Counted from the first letter of the stretch, positions 1 through 7,267 are shown. The stretch: 10,127 nt of DNA from an uncultured Campylobacter sp. (GCF_938045405.1 NZ_CALIMW010000263.1:1-10127); one strand, 5' to 3'. The notes: generated from the sequence alone by a model not told the origin. Program-made: numbers and translations.

Positions 1-2032
1 TCTCGGAGATCAAAATTTCCTTGCCGTCCTGCGCGCCGTTTGCGAGCTCGGCGAGACCAGCCTTGGCGGCGCGCACGCTCTTGCTCGTATCGCGAGGCTT
101 TGCGGCGTAGTTTTGCGGATCGGTGGATCTTAGCAGATCGTCCTTGGGCGGCTGTTTTTCGCCCTCGCTGTTATCGCCTTTTTTTTGCGGTTTTGCCGCT
201 TTCGGCGCGGAATTTTCTTCGGAATTTTCGCCGCCGTTTGAAATTTCATTTTGCTCGGAGTTTGTGGTCTTGCTTGCGTCCGAGTCGGAATTCTGCGCAT
301 CGCTTGTCGTAGCGCTGGAATTTTCAAGCGGTTTTGTCGCACTGCCTGCTTTGCCATTCGCTGTGCTATCTACGCTGCTAGGAGCGGAATTTTCCGCGCT
401 ATTTTGCGCAGAATTTTCCTGCTTCTGCGGTGCGCCCTGCTCGATCTTGATGGCTGCGTTCTCGCCGAAAAGCGATTTTAGCACGCTATTGATCGCTCGC
501 GAGCCCTTGCGTAGGTACTCTCTGTCCTGTCCCTGCGCGCGCGAGAGCAGATGCAGCGTGCCGCGCTCGAACTTTAAAAATTCTATGCATTTGCTAAATT
601 TCTCGCCCAGATCGTAATCGCGGTCGTAAATTTTGGCTAAAAAATTCTCGTAAATTTCATTTTGAACGCCCGCTTTGATGGAAGAGTTAGAATTTTGCGC
701 CTGTGCCGCTGCGCCAGGTTTGATCTCGCTGCTTGCGTCGGGGCTCTGTTTTGCCGCACCGAAGTTTTGCGCCGAGTTTGCGGGACGTTTTGCGCTCGCA
801 GTAAAGCTCGGCACGCCGCTTGTCGCGCTACCATGGTCGCTTGATGTAAAAGCCGCGCCGCCCGGCTCGTTATTTGGTGCAAATGCCGCGCTTTGATTGG
901 AATTCGATCTAAAATTCAGCGCAGAGCTTTGCGCGTTTAAATTAGGCGCCGAAGCGGAAGCATAGCCCTCGCCTTGATCCAGCGATCTGCCGACCTCTAT
1001 GAGCTCGTCGATTTCGCGCAGATTTACCGCCTCCATCATCATAAAAATCATCATAGAGATCGCGTAGGTGTTGTCCGGGCTGATGGCGAGCATGCTTTTA
1101 GCGCCCGCTAAAATGCGGAAAAACCGCTCATACATCAGTAGGCTAAATTTCGCGTCGCGTCGCAGGAATTTGTCCTTTAAATTTGCGATCATCTCGTCGA
1201 TTATCGTCTCGGCGTTGTAGTTTTCGACCTCTTTGATGATCTCGATCGCGCCCGCGCGGTCCTGGCGCAGCACGACGTCTAAAATTTCGCCGATCTTAGC
1301 GGGATCGAGCAGGCCCAGCATATCGGCGATCGCCCGTTCCGTAATACCCTCGCGGCTAAAGATAATCGCCTGATCGAGGAGCGTAAGCGTGTCTCGTAGC
1401 GAGCCCGAGCCGCTGCGCGCTAGAATTTCAAGCGCGCCCTCTTCGTAAGCGATGTTTTCGGTTTTTAAAATTTGCTCTAGGTGCGCTACGACGGCGCTTT
1501 TAGCGATCGGCTTAAAGCGAAAGTGTTGCGTGCGCGATAGCACGGTGACTGGAAGCTTGAGCGGATCGGTGGTCGCAAGGATAAATTTTACGTAGCTAGG
1601 CGGCTCCTCAAGCGTCTTTAAAAGCGCGTTGGAGGCCTCTTTGGTGAGCATATGTACCTCGTCGATGATGAAAATTTTAAAGCGCGCGCTTGCGGGATGA
1701 TACTTCGTCTGCTCGATGAGCTCGCGGATATCGTCGATCTTGCGGTGGCTGGCGGCGTCCATCTCGATGATGTCGATGTGACGCCCCTCGTTTGCCATTA
1801 CGCAGTTATCGCAGATCTCGCACGGCTTGCCGGTAGGGCCTTTATCACATAAAAGCGCTTTGGCAAAAATCCTAGCCGTCGAGGTTTTGCCGCTGCCGCG
1901 AAGTCCGCTGAAAAGATATGCGTGGCTCAGCCTGCCCGAATCCAGCGCGTGTGCGAGGCTTTTGGCGACGGCGTCTTGACCGATGAGCTGATCGAAGCTT
2001 TTGGGTCTGTATTTTAAAGCGAGTGCTTGCAA
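1..2032 (-). CDS. dnaX: DNA polymerase III subunit tau/gamma (clamp loader ATPase), 3' end outside window
   Basis: This is the ATPase of the clamp loader that places the beta clamp on DNA at the replication fork. About 677 codons are visible and no stop is reached. The start is TTG (2030-2032) with GGAG at 2038-2041, five bases upstream; the N-terminus MQALALKYRPKSF is typical of DnaX and the next in-frame Met is residue 79. Visible motifs: Walker A GLRGSGKTS (43-51), zinc module C62/C71/C74/C77, Walker B IIDEVH (D124, E125), and the SRTQ motif with putative arginine finger R167 (T where many homologues have C). A conserved C-terminal region (about 458-531, starting near IYENFLAKIYDRDYDLGEKF) is flanked by two low-complexity Ala/Ser/Asn/Gln-rich stretches (about 357-457 and 532-625). 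I recall C. jejuni DnaX as about 510 residues, so this one is long. An A8 run at codons 616-618 could permit slippage. It is divergent from the lipoprotein gene. Confidence 0.96.
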   Translation of the reverse strand, partial: MQALALKYRPKSFDQLIGQDAVAKSLAHALDSGRLSHAYLFSGLRGSGKTSTARIFAKALLCDKGPTGKPCEICDNCVMANEGRHIDIIEMDAASHRKIDDIRELIEQTKYHPASARFKIFIIDEVHMLTKEASNALLKTLEEPPSYVKFILATTDPLKLPVTVLSRTQHFRFKPIAKSAVVAHLEQILKTENIAYEEGALEILARSGSGSLRDTLTLLDQAIIFSREGITERAIADMLGLLDPAKIGEILDVVLRQDRAGAIEIIKEVENYNAETIIDEMIANLKDKFLRRDAKFSLLMYERFFRILAGAKSMLAISPDNTYAISMMIFMMMEAVNLREIDELIEVGRSLDQGEGYASASAPNLNAQSSALNFRSNSNQSAAFAPNNEPGGAAFTSSDHGSATSGVPSFTASAKRPANSAQNFGAAKQSPDASSEIKPGAAAQAQNSNSSIKAGVQNEIYENFLAKIYDRDYDLGEKFSKCIEFLKFERGTLHLLSRAQGQDREYLRKGSRAINSVLKSLFGENAAIKIEQGAPQKQENSAQNSAENSAPSSVDSTANGKAGSATKPLENSSATTSDAQNSDSDASKTTNSEQNEISNGGENSEENSAPKAAKPQKKGDNSEGEKQPPKDDLLRSTDPQNYAAKPRDTSKSVRAAKAGLAELANGAQDGKEILISE
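171..187 (-). promoter_or_regulatory. candidate slippery site with immediate -1 frame stop in dnaX
   Basis: On the coding strand dnaX codons 616-619 read CAA AAA AAA GGC, giving eight consecutive A (179-186). A shift of -1 on the AAA AAA pair gives AGG CGA TAA, ending translation at 171-173 with a product of about 620 residues. A 5-bp hairpin (GGGCG/CGCCC, 146-164) lies 14 bases downstream. In E. coli dnaX, an A AAA AAG site with a downstream hairpin makes gamma; in Thermus a poly-A run in dnaX acts by transcriptional slippage. Use of this site here is inference. gyrA has a comparable A8 run, so chance cannot be excluded. Confidence 0.4.
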
Positions 2033-2053
2033 AATTTCTCCTTTGATCTTGCA

Positions 2054-2059
2054 ATGATA
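2054..2059 (-). promoter_or_regulatory. possible dnaX -10 box
   Basis: The minus strand reads TATCAT behind a run of seven T, which fits the T-rich upstream DNA and weak -35 usual for Campylobacter sigma-70 promoters. It would give a leader of only about 15 bases before the TTG start, enough to hold the GGAG at 2038-2041. The box is degenerate, so the call is weak. Confidence 0.3.
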
Positions 2060-2087
2060 CAAAAAAATCTATAAATTTTAAATTTAG

Positions 2088-2096
2088 TGCTACAAT
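2088..2096 (+). promoter_or_regulatory. extended -10 promoter for the lipoprotein-comF unit
   Basis: TGC TACAAT forms an extended -10 element (TGn plus hexamer) 28 bases upstream of the lipoprotein start codon, preceded by AT-rich DNA without a clear -35. Transcription would begin near 2103, just ahead of the ribosome binding site at 2116-2119. It lies in the divergent gap shared with dnaX. Confidence 0.55.
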
Positions 2097-2124
2097 GCGC
2101 CCGAATTTCAGAAAAAGGATAAAA

Positions 2125-2673
2125 ATGAAAAAATTTTTAATCGGCGTCTTTGCGCTATTTTTTGTCGCCTGCTCGCAAACCAGCAGCGTCATCAGCCTAA
2201 ATCCGTATCTCTCTAAGGCCGATCAGACCGTAAGCGGCAAGTCGGTAAATATCAACGCGATCAACGATCAGCGCGAAAATCAGATGGTAATCGCCGTCAT
2301 CAACGATAACGACGGCAAGCTAGTAGATGAAGTGCTTTTAAAAAACAATCTCTCGGCGTGGTTTGATCAGGCTTTGCGCACGGAGCTTGAGGCTCGCGGC
2401 GTAAAGATCGATCCGGCAAGCCCGAATATCGTAACCGTAAATATTAGAAGCATCTCGGCAGCGATCAACGGCTACTCGAAGGAAAATATGAGCGCAAGAG
2501 GCGAGATCGCGATTTCTATCGTGCAGGGCAACAAAACTACGACCAAGCGCGTTTCGCAGGATCAGAGCCAATTTACCGCGCTTCGCACGGCTAGATCGCT
2601 TAATCCTTTCGTGCAAAGCTTGCTTGGCGACATCGTCAAAAAATCCGCCGATCAAATCATCTTGACGCTTTAG
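2125..2673 (+). CDS. YajG-family lipoprotein (MapA-like by position)
   Basis: This is a 182-residue predicted lipoprotein. The N-terminus MKKFLIGVFALFFVAC is a lipoprotein signal peptide with C16 as the lipidation site; S17 at +2 agrees with outer-membrane sorting under the usual rule. The rest resembles E. coli YajG: an ISLNPYL start, a central region ending LRTELEARGVKI, then a region with VNIRSISAAINGYSKENMSARGEI. The ATG at 2125 was chosen over an in-frame ATG at 2095 because it has AGGA five bases upstream and starts exactly at the signal peptide, and because 2095 falls inside the proposed -10 box. In C. jejuni I recall the lipoprotein gene mapA two genes before gyrA with a comF-like gene between, the same order as here, so orthology with mapA is likely but inferred. 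The molecular function of YajG proteins is not established. Confidence 0.88.
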   Translation: MKKFLIGVFALFFVACSQTSSVISLNPYLSKADQTVSGKSVNINAINDQRENQMVIAVINDNDGKLVDEVLLKNNLSAWFDQALRTELEARGVKIDPASPNIVTVNIRSISAAINGYSKENMSARGEIAISIVQGNKTTTKRVSQDQSQFTALRTARSLNPFVQSLLGDIVKKSADQIILTL

Positions 2674-3291
2674 ATGCGCTGCGTAAATTGCGGCGCGTTT
2701 AGCCTGCGCACGATCTGCGCCGCCTGCGCCGCAAATTTAGCCGAATGCCGCCTAGGTATGCGGCAGGTGGAGAGCTTTAGCGTATTTTACTACTACGGCT
2801 ACTCCGAAATTCGAGAGCTTATACTTTCTAAACATCACGAATACGGCGCTGCGGTGCTTGCGCGCATAGCTTCTTTAAGCCTAGCGAAATTCCCGCTTCA
2901 TCTGCAGCGCGAAATTTCTGCAAATCCGCAAAATTACGAGGCGTTTAAAACGGACGGAATTTTTAAATTTAACGCCGTGCCGCTGGATGATGACGCTCGT
3001 AGCGGCTATTCGCACACGGCGATCTTAGCTCGCGCGCTAAAAAGCGAGCTAATCGAGCCAAAATTTCACTGCCTGCGCGCGCAAAATCGCGTCAAATACA
3101 CCGGGCAGAGTTTGGAATTTCGCCTAAAACACAAGCGAAATTTTAAAATTTTAACCCCGCCGCAATTCCCCGTGATCCTAGTAGACGATATCATCACCTC
3201 AGGTCTTAGCATGCTGCAAGCGCGCGAGAGTTTGATCGATGGCGGCTTTATGCCCGTGTGCGGCTTGGTTTTAGCTAATGCAAAAGAATAA
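2674..3291 (+). CDS. comF: ComF-family phosphoribosyltransferase-like protein
   Basis: This is a 205-residue protein of the ComF/GntX type. At the N-terminus C3-x2-C6 and C15-x2-C18 form a zinc-ribbon-like motif. The phosphoribosyltransferase fold is marked by the PRPP-binding signature VILVDDIITSG at 167-177, with the acidic pair D171-D172. ComF relatives take part in natural transformation (ComFC in Helicobacter pylori and other bacteria), probably in handling incoming single-stranded DNA in the cytoplasm; that role here is inferred from family. The ATG follows the TAG of the lipoprotein gene without a gap (TAGATG). I see no Shine-Dalgarno sequence before it, so translation is probably coupled to the upstream gene. 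The start is supported because the cysteine motif begins at residue 3. Confidence 0.85.
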   Translation: MRCVNCGAFSLRTICAACAANLAECRLGMRQVESFSVFYYYGYSEIRELILSKHHEYGAAVLARIASLSLAKFPLHLQREISANPQNYEAFKTDGIFKFNAVPLDDDARSGYSHTAILARALKSELIEPKFHCLRAQNRVKYTGQSLEFRLKHKRNFKILTPPQFPVILVDDIITSGLSMLQARESLIDGGFMPVCGLVLANAKE

Positions 3292-3296
3292 TTCGC

Positions 3297-3302
3297 TATA
3301 AT
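3297..3302 (+). promoter_or_regulatory. gyrA -10 box
   Basis: A perfect TATAAT lies in the 38-base gap between comF and gyrA, six bases after the comF stop. Transcription would start near 3309 and leave a leader of about 20 bases containing AGGA (3321-3324), five bases before the gyrA ATG. No clear -35 is seen, as is common in Campylobacter. It would let gyrA be expressed independently of the lipoprotein-comF unit. Confidence 0.65.
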
Positions 3303-3329
3303 CGCGCTTTAAAATTTAAAAGGATATTT

Positions 3330-6062
3330 ATGCAATCAAATATGTTTGAAAATCAGGAGATCATCGATATAGACGTCGAGGAATCGATCAAGACGAGCTA
3401 TCTTGATTACTCGATGAGCGTTATCATCGGTCGTGCGCTGCCGGACGCCAGAGACGGCCTAAAGCCGGTACATAGGCGAATTTTATATGCGATGAACGAT
3501 CTTGGCGTGGGCTCTCGCCAGCCATACAAAAAATCCGCTCGTATCGTAGGCGACGTCATCGGTAAATACCATCCGCACGGAGATACCGCCGTTTATGACG
3601 CGCTCGTGCGAATGGCACAGAGCTTTTCGATGAGAATTCCTTCCGTGGACGGGCAGGGTAACTTCGGATCGATCGACGGCGACGGAGCGGCGGCGATGAG
3701 GTACACCGAAGCGCGTATGACGCCGCTAGCCGAGGAGCTGCTAAAAGACCTGGATAAAGAGACGGTCGATTTCGTGCCGAACTACGACGAGAGTTTAAAC
3801 GAGCCCGACGTCCTGCCTGCGCGCGTGCCTAATTTGCTGCTTAACGGCTCGAGCGGAATCGCCGTGGGAATGGCGACGAATATCCCGCCGCACAGCCTAG
3901 ATGAGCTCGTGGGCGGTCTTTTGATACTGCTTGAGAATAAAAACGCAAGCCTAGAGGAGATCATGGGCGAGATCAAGGGTCCAGATTTTCCGACCGGCGG
4001 CATAATCTACGGCAAAAAAGGGATTATCGAGGCGTATAAAACGGGCAGAGGGCGAGTTAAAATTCGCGCTAAAACCCATATCGAAAAAAAATCTAACAAA
4101 GACGTCATCGTAATCGACGAGCTGCCGTATCAGACCAATAAAGCGCGCCTGATCGAGCAGATCGCAGATCTCGTAAAAGAAAAGCAGATCGAGGGCATCT
4201 CCGAGGTGCGCGACGAGAGCGATCGCGACGGAATTCGCGTAGTAATCGAGCTTAAGCGCGACGCGATGAGCGAGATCGTGCTGAATAATCTATTTAAGCA
4301 AACCACGATGGAGGCGACCTTCGGCGTGATAATGCTCGCAATCGACGGCAAGGAGCCGAAGATTTTCACGCTGATAGAGCTTTTGAAGCTGTTTTTGAAC
4401 CACAGAAAAACCGTCATCATCCGCCGCACGATTTTTGAGCTTCAAAAAGCACGCGCTAGAGCGCACATCTTGGAGGGCTTAAAGATCGCGCTAGATAATA
4501 TCGACGAAGTGATCGACGTAATTAGAAACTCTGCCGACACCAACGTCGCGCGCGAAAATTTAATGAGTAGATTCGGCCTCAGCGAGGCGCAATCGGGCGC
4601 GATTTTGGATATGAGGCTAAGCCGCTTAACGGGACTTGAGCGCGAAAAGATCGAGGAGGAGCTAAAAGAAATTTTAGCCGAGATAAAGCGGCTTGATGCG
4701 ATCTTAAAGAGCGAGGAGCTGATTGAGGGCATCATCAAAGATGAGCTTTTGGAGATCAAGGATAAATTCAAATGCCCGCGCATTACCGAAATCGTTGATG
4801 ACTACGAGGATATCGACATCGAAGATCTTATCGCGAATGAAAATATGGTCGTTACGATCACTCACCGCGGCTATATTAAGCGCGTGCCTAGCAAGACTTA
4901 CGAGAAGCAAAAGCGCGGCGGCAAGGGGCGCGTGGCGGTCACGACGTACGATGACGACTTCATCGAGAGCTTTTTTACGTCCAACACTCACGACACGCTT
5001 ATGTTTATCACCGACCGCGGGCAGCTTTACTGGCTTAAGGTCTATAAAATTCCGGAGGGCTCGCGCACCGCAAAGGGCAAGGCGGTAGTAAATTTAATCC
5101 AGCTCGGCGCGGACGAAAAGATCATGGCGATCATCCCTACGACCGATTTTGATCCGAGCAAGTCGCTCGTATTTTTCACTCGCAACGGCATCGTAAAACG
5201 CACGAATTTAAGCGAGTTTAAAAACATCCGCTCGCTTGGCATCCGCGCTATCAGCCTGGATGAGGACGATACGCTAGTAACCGCTCTCATCGCTCCAAAC
5301 AGCGCCGAGGAGATGCAAAACTACAAAGGAGGCGCTCTAAGCGGCGACGATCTGGACGGCGGCGAGGCTGAAGAAATTCTAGAGCAGACCGAGCAGGATA
5401 TTTTGGAGGGAAGCGAGGATGAAATTTCGCAGGGCGAGGGCGCGCAAGACGGCGAGCCGCAAAGCGCCAACGAAAATATGCTCTTCATCGCTACGAAAAA
5501 GGGAATGTGCCTTAAATTTAATCTAAATAAAATTCGCCAGATGGGGCGCATCGCTCGCGGCGTAAAGGGTATTAAATTTAAAGAAAAAGGCGACGAGGTC
5601 ATCGGCGCCGCGTTTATTTTAAGCGACATGCAAGAAATTTTAAGCGTGAGCCAAAAGGGTATCGGTAAGCGCACGACCGCGAGCGAGTATCGCCTCACAA
5701 ACCGCGGCGGCAAGGGCGTCATCTGCATGAAGCTCACCAACCGCACGGGCGAGCTCATCGGCGTCGTGATGGTCGATGAGGAGATGGATCTCATGGCGCT
5801 AACCACCAGCGGCAAGATGATCCGCGTCGATATGCAAAGCATCCGTAAAGCGGGTCGCAACACCAGCGGCGTCATCGTCGTAAATGTCGAGGGCGACGAC
5901 GTCGTGAGCATCGCGACCTGCCCGAAAGCCGAGGAGGGCGACGAGGGAGAAGCGGACGAGCTTGCGCAGGATGAAAATTTATTAAATTCAAATTTAGATA
6001 GCAAAGATTCGCAGAGCGACGGCCCTAGCGATGAAATTTTAAAAGGAGGAGAGGATGAGTAG
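3330..6062 (+). CDS. gyrA: DNA gyrase subunit A
   Basis: GyrA is the DNA-breaking and rejoining subunit of gyrase (A2B2), which introduces negative supercoils using ATP hydrolysed by GyrB. The 910 residues show the N-terminal SYLDYSMSVIIGRALPDARDGLKPVHRR block, the quinolone-pocket segment HPHGDTAVYDALVRMAQ (81-97) with T86 and D90, and catalytic Y125 in AAMRYTE. The GyrA box QKRGGKG is at 527-533, opening the C-terminal beta-pinwheel that wraps DNA. T86 matches the usual quinolone-sensitive state in Campylobacter, where T86I is the common resistance change. Between pinwheel blades, about residues 657-716 form an acidic insert (ALSGDDLDGGEAEEILEQ onward), and the last 40 or so residues are an acidic tail. 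I recall C. jejuni GyrA as about 863 residues; the extra length lies mostly there. Start: first ATG, with AGGA five bases upstream. The end overlaps asd. Confidence 0.98.
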   Translation: MQSNMFENQEIIDIDVEESIKTSYLDYSMSVIIGRALPDARDGLKPVHRRILYAMNDLGVGSRQPYKKSARIVGDVIGKYHPHGDTAVYDALVRMAQSFSMRIPSVDGQGNFGSIDGDGAAAMRYTEARMTPLAEELLKDLDKETVDFVPNYDESLNEPDVLPARVPNLLLNGSSGIAVGMATNIPPHSLDELVGGLLILLENKNASLEEIMGEIKGPDFPTGGIIYGKKGIIEAYKTGRGRVKIRAKTHIEKKSNKDVIVIDELPYQTNKARLIEQIADLVKEKQIEGISEVRDESDRDGIRVVIELKRDAMSEIVLNNLFKQTTMEATFGVIMLAIDGKEPKIFTLIELLKLFLNHRKTVIIRRTIFELQKARARAHILEGLKIALDNIDEVIDVIRNSADTNVARENLMSRFGLSEAQSGAILDMRLSRLTGLEREKIEEELKEILAEIKRLDAILKSEELIEGIIKDELLEIKDKFKCPRITEIVDDYEDIDIEDLIANENMVVTITHRGYIKRVPSKTYEKQKRGGKGRVAVTTYDDDFIESFFTSNTHDTLMFITDRGQLYWLKVYKIPEGSRTAKGKAVVNLIQLGADEKIMAIIPTTDFDPSKSLVFFTRNGIVKRTNLSEFKNIRSLGIRAISLDEDDTLVTALIAPNSAEEMQNYKGGALSGDDLDGGEAEEILEQTEQDILEGSEDEISQGEGAQDGEPQSANENMLFIATKKGMCLKFNLNKIRQMGRIARGVKGIKFKEKGDEVIGAAFILSDMQEILSVSQKGIGKRTTASEYRLTNRGGKGVICMKLTNRTGELIGVVMVDEEMDLMALTTSGKMIRVDMQSIRKAGRNTSGVIVVNVEGDDVVSIATCPKAEEGDEGEADELAQDENLLNSNLDSKDSQSDGPSDEILKGGEDE
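6043..6049 (+). promoter_or_regulatory. strong asd ribosome binding site inside gyrA
   Basis: AAGGAGG sits five bases before the asd ATG, inside the last gyrA codons, where it also encodes part of the GyrA C-terminal KGGEDE. With the overlapping stop and start (ATGAGTAG) it fits translational coupling of asd to gyrA. Confidence 0.8.
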
Positions 6063-7086
6063 TTACAATATCGCCATCGTAGGCGCTACCGGCGCCGTAG
6101 GCGAGGAGATTTTGCGCGTCTTAGACGAGATGAACTTCCCCGTAAAGGACATACTGCCGCTTGCAAGCGCAAAGAGCGCGGGCGAGAAGGTGGAATTCCG
6201 CGGCAAAGAATACGTCGTGAGGGAGCTAACGGACAGCACCTTCGACGAAAACGAGATCGACATCGCGTTTTTTAGCGCGGGCGGCTCCATTTCGGCGCAT
6301 TACGTGCCATTTGCTGCGGCAAGCGGCGCGGTGGTGATCGATAACACGAGCCACTTTCGCATGCAAGAAAACGTCCCGCTCGTAGTGCCCGAGTGCAATC
6401 CGCAGGATATAAAGCTGTGGGAAGAGACAGGTATCATCGCTAATCCGAACTGCTCAACTATCCAGATGGTTCAAATTCTTAAGCCGCTTGATGACGCGTT
6501 TGATATCGAGCGCGTAGATGTAAGCACCTACCAGGCGACAAGCGGCGCAGGCAAAGAGGGTATGAGCGAGCTTGTAGAGCAGCTGCAGCAGTTTTTCGCT
6601 TTTAAGCTTGATGAGTGCGAGCCGAAGGTTTTCCCGCATCAGATCGCGATGAATGTCATCCCGCACATCGACGTCTTTTTGGACAACGACTACACCAAAG
6701 AAGAGATGAAGATGGTGAACGAAACGCAGAAAATTTTGCATAAAAACTTCGCCGTTTCGGCTACCTGCGTGCGCGTGCCGGTGCTACGTAGCCACAGCGA
6801 GGCGATCACGATAAAATTTAAAAAGGATTTCGAGATTAGCCGCGTGCGCGAAATTTTAAGAAACGCGCCTAGCATCGTGCTTACAGACGATCCAAGCAAA
6901 AACGAATACCCAATGCCGCTGCTTTCTAGCGATACGAACGAAACCTACGTCGGCAGGCTCCGCAGGGACAATTTCGACGATAAAATTCTGCATCTTTGGT
7001 GCAGCGCCGATCAGATCCGCGTCGGAGCGGCTACGAACGCCGTACGTATCGCGCTTCGCTGGATAGATATGCAGCAAGACAGGTAG
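6055..7086 (+). CDS. asd: aspartate-semialdehyde dehydrogenase
   Basis: The enzyme reduces L-aspartyl-4-phosphate to L-aspartate-4-semialdehyde with NADPH. This is the branch-point step toward diaminopimelate/lysine, threonine and methionine, so it also serves peptidoglycan synthesis in the cytoplasm. The 343-residue protein has the usual family length. Visible motifs: N-terminal nucleotide-binding GATGAVGEE (10-18), catalytic Cys C133 in NPNCSTIQ (131-138), Q160 in STYQATSGAG, and R240/H247 in RVPVLRSHSEA, where His is the catalytic base. The start is fixed by a strong AAGGAGG and by the N-terminus MSSYNIAIVGATG. The ATG lies 8 bases inside gyrA, so the two are probably translated together. 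Asd and gyrase have no direct functional link; asd also lies close to gyrA in C. jejuni as I recall it. Confidence 0.97.
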   Translation: MSSYNIAIVGATGAVGEEILRVLDEMNFPVKDILPLASAKSAGEKVEFRGKEYVVRELTDSTFDENEIDIAFFSAGGSISAHYVPFAAASGAVVIDNTSHFRMQENVPLVVPECNPQDIKLWEETGIIANPNCSTIQMVQILKPLDDAFDIERVDVSTYQATSGAGKEGMSELVEQLQQFFAFKLDECEPKVFPHQIAMNVIPHIDVFLDNDYTKEEMKMVNETQKILHKNFAVSATCVRVPVLRSHSEAITIKFKKDFEISRVREILRNAPSIVLTDDPSKNEYPMPLLSSDTNETYVGRLRRDNFDDKILHLWCSADQIRVGAATNAVRIALRWIDMQQDR

Positions 7087-7105
7087 GATAAATTTAGCAA
7101 AGTTG

Positions 7106-7123
7106 CCGAGCCTTTGCGCTCGG
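7106..7123 (+). terminator. possible weak terminator hairpin after asd
   Basis: CCGAGC (7106-7111) and GCTCGG (7118-7123) form a perfect 6-bp stem with a 6-base loop, 20 bases behind the asd stop codon. No U-run follows, so if it ends transcription it is not a classical intrinsic terminator. It could instead protect the 3' end of the mRNA. Confidence 0.25.
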
Positions 7124-7208
7124 ATACGGTTGTGTGCGCGATTTCGGCGCCGAAGCCGCGCGAATAAATTTGCAAATCAACTTAGTTAAAATTTAACGCC
7201 GCGAGCTG

Positions 7209-7240
7209 AAATTTTGCGCCTTTAACCTGGCGCAAAATTT
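7209..7240. repeat. perfect 12-bp inverted repeat
   Basis: AAATTTTGCGCC (7209-7220) and GGCGCAAAATTT (7229-7240) are exact reverse complements separated by eight bases. An RNA from either strand could form a long hairpin, with TTTTAAA following on the plus strand, so a bidirectional terminator behind gyrA-asd is possible. However, the run next to the GC stem is A rather than U, which is atypical. The same 12-base word recurs in hemE at 8404-8415. Confidence 0.6.
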
Positions 7241-7267
7241 TAAAGACTCAAACGGACGCGATCAAAT

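Noticed and set aside
123..617. 164-residue plus-strand open frame rich in Phe, Ser and Ala
   Set aside because: It is antisense to the dnaX low-complexity linker; its composition mirrors the repeated ENS codons, and dnaX has clear motifs and a ribosome binding site.
2095..2124. Upstream ATG extending the lipoprotein by 10 residues
   Set aside because: It overlaps the proposed -10 box, lacks a ribosome binding site, and would put a charged stretch before a normal lipoprotein signal peptide.
5321..6004. 227-residue minus-strand open frame inside gyrA
   Set aside because: It lies opposite conserved GyrA pinwheel sequence, is Ser/Pro-rich as expected of an antisense shadow, and resembles no family I know.
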